A DNA stretch of 64,000 nt from NCBI RefSeq assembly GCF_963678635.1, contig NC_087062.1, positions 69,226,223 to 69,290,222 of the forward strand, in the 5' to 3' direction. Below are positions 44,501 through 53,500 of the stretch, one piece after another. Position numbers and translations under genes: made by a program. Origin of the DNA: Symsagittifera roscoffensis (Eukaryota; Xenacoelomorpha; Acoela; Convolutidae). Below the pieces are notes generated by a model. It was not told where the DNA came from, made no database searches, and was given only the letters and a program-made list of their open reading frames with translations. Every line of letters starts with the position of its first letter. Positions within the stretch are counted from its first letter, which is position 1.

Positions 44501-47500
44501 CGTCCACATTAGGCATCTGGTATTTATTTTTGTACAACTGTCTATTAATGGGTTTGGCGTCCAAGGCTAATTTAATAGAATTGTCTTTTTTTACTGTGAT
44601 AACAATTGGGGCAATAAAACAATCGCTTGTGCATTTGTCTAGTTTTTCAATGTGTCCCTCTGTGAGCAGCTTGTCTAGTTCTGTTTGAACTTTATCCTGA
44701 ATGTGTATAGGAATTCTCCTACCTTTCTCTTGAATCGGACACAGAGGATATTTAAATTTTGTACTCACCATGTGATTTTTTGATTCCCCTTGTCTATCGA
44801 ATAGATCTTTGAACTTCTTATAAAAGGAAATCTTCCAATTATCTGACTGTTCGCACAGTAGCACATCAAACCTGGACCTTCGTGTTGGAGCCGATTTTTG
44901 CGTGGTTTGAATTCCTAGTTTACTTTGAAGATCTAAACCTAATATGCACCGCATACGTCTCTCTGTGACCAGTAACATCGCTCCCAACACTTCCCAACCC
45001 GCCGAACGTAGATTGGCCTTTAACGCTCCTAATATTAGAATAGGTCGTTTATTATAATCCACAAACTGCGCGGACAGGTTCAGCTTTTCTGCCGGAATAA
45101 ATTTCGAATTTGAAGGTCCTTCCAGAATTTGTTTCGTTGTTGTCCAATTCAGGAGTGATACTGGACTGCCAGTATCTATAGTCATATTCAAAATATGACT
45201 ATCAACCTTAACCAAAGCTTTAAGTGCTTTAATTTGATGCGATTTGGGATTTCTGCGAATTTCAATTTTTTCAATGTTACCCGACCTTTCCGGCAATGCT
45301 TCTTTCTGACTTCTTTCGTTATTGTACGCATTTTCCGAAATCCTTTTTGTGATGTAATTTTCTATGTCCCTGATGGAAGTGCGATCTTCCTCTACTGACA
45401 TGATTTCAAACTCATCACATGAATCGAATGTTTGTATTAGGTTGCACTCCTCTTCCCCCGAACTCGAATCTTCATTTGCGATTTCGTTAATTTGTTGAGA
45501 CCTACACATTTTAGCGAAGTGATTAGGTTTGTTACAATTTTTACATGTTTTGCCCATTGCCGGACAATTTTTCAAATGATTCTCTACGAATGCTCAACCG
45601 CATCTCGTACATTGTTTTTGATCTCCTTTACCTTTTGGAGGTTTGTTTTCGTACTGTTTTCTTCTGTTTTGATTTTGACGTCTAGGGTTATACCCTTTGT
45701 TTCCGATTGCCATAATTGGTTCTTGTTTAATCTTCATTTGTGGAGTTGTAAACAGTCCTGAGCTGTTTGTGCTTGAAGATTTTTGGAATGCTTGTGTGGT
45801 TTGTTTGCTATATTCAAACTTTAATGCACGTTTTAACACTTCTTCTGGAGAGAATGTTTCGAAAGTCAATGTGTCTTGGAGGACAGCATTTTTCATTCTT
45901 GAGATGAATAAATCTCGTACCAATTCTTCTTCCAACGCTCCGAATTCAGCTTTTGCTGCTTGTGCAGTCAGTGCGGCATGAAAAGATTCCAACATTTCAT
46001 TTGATTCGTGGGATCGTGTGAACAGTTTGTATCTCTCATAGGTAATACATTTCGTTTTCTCAAATGAGAGTTTTGCTAATCGAATTATATCGCGAAACCC
46101 TAGTTTGGATATTTCTGTGTGAGGGTTCTTTTGGATAAATTTTTTCTTCTGCTCCTAAGGCGAGGAATAATCTCGATGTTAGCCGTTTGCCCACTTCGTG
46201 ATAGAATACATTGTGTCCCACTCTAGGTCCTCTTAGTGTCCGTTCTTCATTTTCTTGATCCACTCTATCTCGAGCCAATCTGTTCCGAGCTTCTCTTTCT
46301 GTCGCCGCAATCTCATCCTCGTTTTGTGCTGGTGTTTCAGGAGTTGGTAAAGGTTCTTCTAATACCGGTTTGGGTTCTTGTAACATTGTTTCTGGATCCA
46401 CATTCTCTTTAACTGTAACAGCTAATAGGAACTGGTCAAACCACGTTTCAAAACTCCAAGATGGGTCTGAATTTGCGGATGCCCAAAATACTGGGATTCC
46501 TAGATCAGTCCTATTATCCTGAGCAGTAAAACCGGATCCTGCTGGCTGCGCCATGTGGTAACTAACAATACCTCTGAGGTTGTATAGTGAAAACTGACGT
46601 GGTTTCGAAGAGTTTAATTAACCATGTTGAAACCGTTTGTTTTTCTGTTTGTTAGTTTCTTACTGACTGTGTTCTTAGCCACAGGCCTGAGAGATTGACT
46701 CTCTAAGATTTGTAAAAGGTCACGTATTCTTTGACCTTGGTTTTTTATAATAGGATTATATAATTTACAGATAACAATATGTATAGCACTATCAAGGCCA
46801 ATATGTGATGACTATCTGGTTACTGCGATAGCAGTAGCAGATGTGAGTAGCACTATCAAGGTCAATATAAGAGGACTGCATAGTTACTGCAATAGCAGTA
46901 GCAGTTGCGGTACCACATACCCAATAGATCAAAATACCCAATTGTTAAATACCCAATTACTCATAAAAACTCACAAGAATCGCGCTCAAAGTCGAGCTAT
47001 CAAAAGGAATGGGAAACTGTCATTATTTAACAACGCGTCTCAGTCTTATAAGGAAGAAATTTGAATAAAAGCGGAGCATGCTTTTCAAGCTTTTGGACCA
47101 GACAGGCTGGCTCACAGTAAGTATTTTAACTAAACCACTTGAATGACCTAAGTCTTCGGTCTGGACAAATACCCTCTATAGGGAATACGGAGACCGTATT
47201 GCAACTAGCGAAACTGGAAAATCACCTATCTATCCACAAAATACCGCTCTTTATCTCTGGTAAGCCCAGTCATAAAAATGATATTTTTGAAAAATTCTTT
47301 TTTAACAAACACCTGACAACCTGGTTTCCGCCGTGCAATGTATTTTGTCAATCATCTCGCGAAGCTTCAACCTGAAAAGATTCTCACTCAGAACCGGAAT
47401 TGTAGGTAGTATTGATCTTTCTGGAGCCTTTGACTGCGTTGGTCCGTATACTTTTATAGATATATTCATAAATTAGCTCTTTCTGACTCAATCTGCCGAT

Positions 47501-50500
47501 GGCTGAGCAACTACTTGAGCTCCGGTGATTTTCTCCGAGATAACCTCTTTTTGATCTTTGATAACACGTTGCGGAGTCCATTAGAGATTAGTTTTCTCGC
47601 CGCACTTTTCATCCCCGCCAATTAAGAACATTAAGATTTACCATGCGGAGACGATTTCAATGTATACGTAAGGCACAAATTCAAAAGCCTCATCCTCCCC
47701 TTCAACCTACTTAGACTCTATGACCTGGATCTTTTTTCGTCCAGATTTTCAACCAGTCTTTTCTCCAGTGTTTCAAAGGGCTCTGAAGCACACTCCCAGT
47801 CAAAATCCAAAATATAAAACTATCGCGCGAATACCACCCCAAAAAACTCCGACTTCACTTATACCTTTTCCTAAATTACTGCAACCACTGCAAAAATGCG
47901 AGAAAAGAAGTACAGTGCTGAAAATTTTCGCGGGAATTAACTGCAGACGTAAGGAAGCTCTGCTTACCGCGCTCAAAGCAAAGTTCAGAACAGTCGTAGA
48001 ATTCGCAGCCTTAGCGTGGTCATATGCAGCAAGCGCAACTTCTATCCACAGTCTATTACAATCCAAGCACAAAATACGAGCACCTACAAACAATGTTTTC
48101 TACCACTATCTCTTCACAAGAATCTCTTTTCCTCACAATACTACGAGATTTGTTATTTGAACAACCACTCTGGACGAACGTTTCTTGAACGTGACAATCC
48201 TAAGCCGGCGAAAATCGAAGCACACCGACCAGGTTCTCAGCCCACAGATCTTTATTGACATCCTCTTCTCGCAATATCTGCTATCCATTTTGCCTTTAAC
48301 CGCTTGGCCTCTTTGTAGCCTAGCACAAGTCTGCTCTGGCTACTCCGCTACTATTTCTTTCTGAAGAGGACTTGACGCAAAAATCCCAGATCAGTGTCAC
48401 AAAGACCAGTATGTTTTTCCCGACCAAATGTTGAATCTATTTTTTAAAACTAATGTACTTCTTGTCGGCTCTAAGTTTCTTTTATGAATGTTTTTTTTAT
48501 TTGCTGTTTTGTGAAGTTTAAGCTCATGGATGTTTTTGCTTGTCTCTGTTTCTTGATTCATAAGATGGTTTTTTTTTGGCTTTTGCTATCGTTTTTGAAT
48601 AATTAATTGCGATTCTCATGTTGTTATTTAGTGACTGGAAGGAATTATGGCGTAGGGTGGGATTTTCACTCGATAGAGCAATGGATTTTCACTCGATAGA
48701 GGTTTTTATCACTCGATAGAGCAATGGTCTCATATTAAAACGTTTGATCTAATTGTTTGCAATGATAGCTGTAGTCAGAACATAATGTGCTTACTGTTCA
48801 TTGATCGGTTACTCATATTATTTTTGATTGCGGAACTTGGCTGAAACGCTATTTTTAGTTTTCTGAGCCATCATTTTTATAGCAAGCTTTTTGAAATCAT
48901 GTTTATTACAATTGTTATCAGCTTAGAGTATTATTACGAACCTTCTTTTTTTTCAAACCTAACTCGCAAATAAGTGTTCATTAAAAGTAGTATTGCAAAT
49001 TGCATAGCATCTGTTCTCTGCTTTACCTGAGGCTAGTGTTTGCGGGCGAGTAAGCTTTTCTTGGCTGAGAGGCTAGTGTGCGAGACTCATAATCTCTATA
49101 TCACAATCGCACTTTCGAATCTTAGATGTAGCCGAAATTTTTCTAATTTTTATTATTGCACTTTATAGAGCTGCTTTTTGTCGTAATCTCGCATGTGTTT
49201 GCGAAGCGAAGCTTCGCCTCTGTTCGATGATCCAAGAATTCCGTTTTTTAAATTATTCTCTGTTTTTTTTAAATAAATAGTCGCATATATGTTGATTTGA
49301 AGAAGAAGGTTGATTGGTCAAACAACGAGAATGAATGTAAAATTCGAAACTCGTTTTTGTTCTGGTCGTTTTCCTATAGAATTTTTAAAATTCGCCCACG
49401 TAGGTTCAGTGAGGTCAGTTTTAGCTGTTGAACAATTCATTTGTTAATGCAGAAACACTTTTCTCAATAAGTTTTTACCGCGTTATTTCTCGTAAATATA
49501 TTTGGAAAACGACTTTTTTTTATTTGAATATTTTTCTTGAAAAAATGTTAGCTAATTTTTACATCACATTTTTGCAGGATTTGATGAAATCTATTTCATG
49601 GAGCTACTTACCGATCAATTAGTAGTAGAGTGGACAGCTCGTTTTGCTCGCAATTTTTGGCTTTTTAAGTGAATCTCTTGCTCTTATATGTAAAGAAATG
49701 TACTTCATAACTTGCGCTTCCGTGTTAACGTATGGATTTTTGAACCCAATTCGCTGTTTTAGGTTATCGTAAAGTAGTTAATACAGCTATAAAGATTAGT
49801 CAACTTGACTGAACTTTTTAAAAGTTAGATCTAATTCTTTGTCATTCAATTGTTATTTTGTTCAGTAGAAATTCGTCAATTCATCTTTGATTGTTAATCA
49901 ATTGGGCCTGATAAACCTTTATCTCTTTGACTTTGAGGCCAGTTTTAATTCAATAAACATTTCTCAATTGATTTGATACATCATAGTTGATCAAAGCATG
50001 CCTGATAACTCTTGATAATCTCCAAATTCACAGCTCAATGATGATGCACTGTCTGAATTGATTTTTGTTTTACACAAAAAAGCCACTAGTTTGAAGTACA
50101 ACAATTCATAGTTTCATTCTGTCGAAAGTTTCATAATCTTTAGTTTTAGGGAGCCTCGATTGAAAGTAAAAACGAGTTAGACCAGTCAATAAAGATGCTC
50201 GTGTGTAAATCAGTCACCTGATGGGAAATGAACTGCAAATCTAGAAACCACGTGATTCTATTTGTTGGCCCCTGATTTGCCTTTTTTTCTCCGTAGCCAT
50301 TAGGCCAAATTACAATCATAAGGGCAGGTACTGTATACATTTACCTCTATCCAAACATCTATCTTTTTGGATCAATCTTTTAGGAGGAGTGATATAATAA
50401 ATGAATCCCTGTGCACGCGCAAACACACACCTTGCTTACCCACGAGTGATTTATAAAATGCATAGATTGATGATGACAGCGTGAGGTCGAATTAGCTTAG

Positions 50501-53500
50501 CGTGTTGGCTACTTCGCGCTCAAAATCTTTCCAAACTGATTTGTGGCAAAGTAAATTTAATATTAATTAATTGTTTCCAGGATAGGTCGATATTTATCAA
50601 ATTTTTCAAAATTAAAAACCATTTGAAAAGAACCCAATGTTGGAGATTTTCATGAAATAAGTTATGCTTATTTTCAGATGTCTCTGAGCACAAAAAGTAA
50701 TTTTTTAATAGAGTTGGTGGTGTAGTACCACATTTTTCTTTTTTTTTCACTATACTCATTTTCGAAAATATCGAAAACAATAAATTGTTTTGGTAGAAGT
50801 ACGACAAATTGTTATCAGAAAGTAAACATTGAAGACGCGATACTATGAGAAAAGATAAGAATGATAAATCTATCAGCTCAATATTTCATATGTTTGTAGT
50901 CCCTAGAAATATTGGAGAAAGTTGTTAATTTTTTTCAATAACATTTCGTAAATCATTTCAATAAATGCAGGAGCAAGATTAGTGGGACAGTTGTTGATTT
51001 TTCTTGATATTGCAATCACTTTTTTTTGATCCAGGTTGATTTTTATGTAGTTTGAAGACTCCGTCAGGTGTTATTGTTTCTCTAAGAGTCACAGATTTGC
51101 ATTCATGGCAAATAAATTTTCATTGAAGTTATCAGAGTTCGTATAATATAAGCTTTTTAACTTTTTTTTTAAATTTTTTTTTAGTTTTTCTTGAAGGTTC
51201 CGACTCTAGTTAATCTGTTTGTGTTGCGATAAATCTTGTCAAAATTGGGTTTCTTAGTCGACCCGTATGTAAATAGCTATTTTGAAAAATCATAATCAGT
51301 TAACGTATGTTTGGTAAAAATGACTCAGTTGCTGTTTATTTAAACTCTTGCGCAATGGATAGATGATTCCACAAAATTTATTCAACCATGTATTAACAAC
51401 TTCAACGTGGTCTTTCAATTCCAGTTTTTTTATCGAGATGCAAAGCAAGATGTTTAAAAATTGAGTAAATGTTCTATTCTCATTCCGTTTTGTTTTGCTT
51501 TTATCCAAGTTCAAAGTCAGCTTGCGTTCTTCCAACCATTCTTTTGTGTCTGTCAATGCATTTTCATGGTATTTGGTTAATATATATTTTTTCAGACTGG
51601 GTTTTAATAATTGTATCATCGTCTTTATAGTGGCCTTATTGGTTACTAAAGGCTCAAATTGACCATGTACTGCTATATTTTGGCTGTTGGGGGAGAAAAA
51701 ACCAAACCAAATTCAAAATTAGGTTGTCAAATTTGCATTCAAAGTCATAATTTGGCTGTTTGGGGGAGAAAACAAAAAAGCAAACCTAGTTCAAAATTAG
51801 TTGATCAAAATTGCCAAAATCTATTCGAGACTAGTTAAAGGGCAGTTGGAACTTGCAATGCTTGGCCTTAATACGGACTGTCTGGCTTTGTTGGCAACTA
51901 TTTTTATGTACTGTTTAGGTAGCAGTTGGCTCAAAAAAAAACTCCAAGCACAAAATATTGCAGTCAGTTTGCTATAATTGAGTTTTTGTTGGTTAAATTT
52001 AGTTTAAAAAGTTGCAGCATCTAACGAAGTGCGCAGATATTTTATGCTTCTAGCCAGTAAATGAATATGATTGTTTTACTGCAAGTTTCTCGTTGTAGTT
52101 GGGTTGAAAGAACCAGGCGAGGTAACTATCGAAGGCTACAGCATTCTGTGGGAAGAAATGAAATACTCGAGTACTGTCATGTTCAACCAGAACTCCAAAT
52201 TCATAACTAGACATCTCTTCAACATTCCATACTTAGAGTGCTTTTGGTACCAAACTGGACATCAGTCAAGTGGGTCCAATGTGCAGCATCCTCTGGAACG
52301 TTCGAAAGAGTTCATAACTAAAGACTTTCTGTTGAATCAGACTCTTTTTTATGGCACAAAAAAGAAAGTCACTGTTTACTTGCAAGCGTTGAAAGACATC
52401 GAAAGTTTCGAGTTGTCCACCATTTCGAAATATGCGGAAATGTTTGCAGTTCAGCAAGATAAAAATACCTTGACAAATGGTGAAGTATTTCCAGTAGAGT
52501 TTCAATTTGATGCTTCAAGCGTCAGTTTGGATAAAACTGGACTTTACGTTCCCTCTGAGTTCAGGTCATTTGTGAAACTGGTTATCCAGGGTCTAACCAT
52601 TCCGTTTTTTACTCTGCAAATGCAGGTTTTGCCTTCAGTTATGTTAGAATCTGTCAGTTTCTTGCCAGCGAATAAACCAGAAAATTTCAATGTTTGTATG
52701 TCCATCCGAAACTCAATGGACGTTGATGTTAATTTACATGTTGAAAGATATAACGAAGAGATTAAACCAACTGCAGTGAAAAGAATCATTGTTTTGTTGA
52801 AGAAAGTTGACCCTTCGGAGTTCGGCTTCAGCGTAAATGATCTTGAAGTAGATTCAAAAAATGTACCTTTGTATAAGAAATCAATTTTGATGAAGTTATT
52901 GCAAAAATTGAATCTAAATTGGACACCATCAGATGAGTCAGAAACTGCTTGTCCAGCAAGTGTTTACATTCCGGAAAAATTGTTTTCAAATTATGTTGAA
53001 GACCCGTGCGCATATTTGTTTTTCGATTATATAGTCCCGGTTAAAATATCAACTGAATCAAATGGTGAGATTGAAAAAGGTGTAATCGACTTTGACTCCG
53101 GAGCTGTAATGAGTCTTGAAATTTGCTGTGATCTCCAATCGTTAGTGAGAAACGACCAATGCTCTTTTCTATTCAGAGTAGAAATTAGTTCTTTATGTGG
53201 GAGTCGCCCGAGTAACGAGGTAGCAGATGAGAATGACTACCAGTTGAAGTTACCAATTGTTTTGGGGTCCTCTGAAGATATGGTTCAACTAAATTCGGAC
53301 GACGAGGAAAGCATTTCACAGTGGCGAAAAACTGTTCGCATTCTAGCCTCCCTACCTGGTGGTTTCAGATTGCAGTTCCTTTTTGGTGCTAAATTTAAAT
53401 CTAAAGAATTTATTTTGAATGTTAAACAGACAAATTATCAAGTCGAGCTAGAAGATGTTAACTTTTGGTCGGACACGGAGGAAGATTTTATTAATAATTG

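Larger units (their letters stand above)
39553..46917 (-). mobile_element. Complete Ty3/Gypsy LTR retrotransposon, antisense to TRAPPC9
   Basis: Two 364-bp LTRs (39553-39916 and 46554-46917) look identical base for base. They begin TGTGGTA and end TACCACA. A 5-bp target duplication TACCC lies at 39548-39552 and 46918-46922. The minus strand carries gag, then protease, RT, RNase H and integrase in Ty3/Gypsy order, then a long charged C-terminal region. No env-like ORF with a membrane segment was seen. Identical LTRs imply very recent insertion, yet the reading frame has two 1-base breaks and one in-frame stop. It lies in the 15.7-kb TRAPPC9 intron, inside a LINE relic. Confidence 0.95.
38740..48265 (+). 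pseudogene. Second LINE relic, split by the Gypsy element (38740-39552 and 46923-48265)
   Basis: The left piece carries decayed endonuclease motifs (QWNCDGIGGKATELTPYL at ~39025 and LGDINARGSLGNLHFS at ~39260). The right piece carries RT and post-RT motifs (VGSIDLSGAFDCVGP at ~47395; CRRKEALLTALKAKF then RTVVEFAALAWSYAAS at ~47945-48040). The two halves are parts of one element interrupted by the LTR retrotransposon at 39553-46917. Composition is distinctly less T-rich than the flanks. Stops and deletions throughout, so inactive. Confidence 0.7.
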
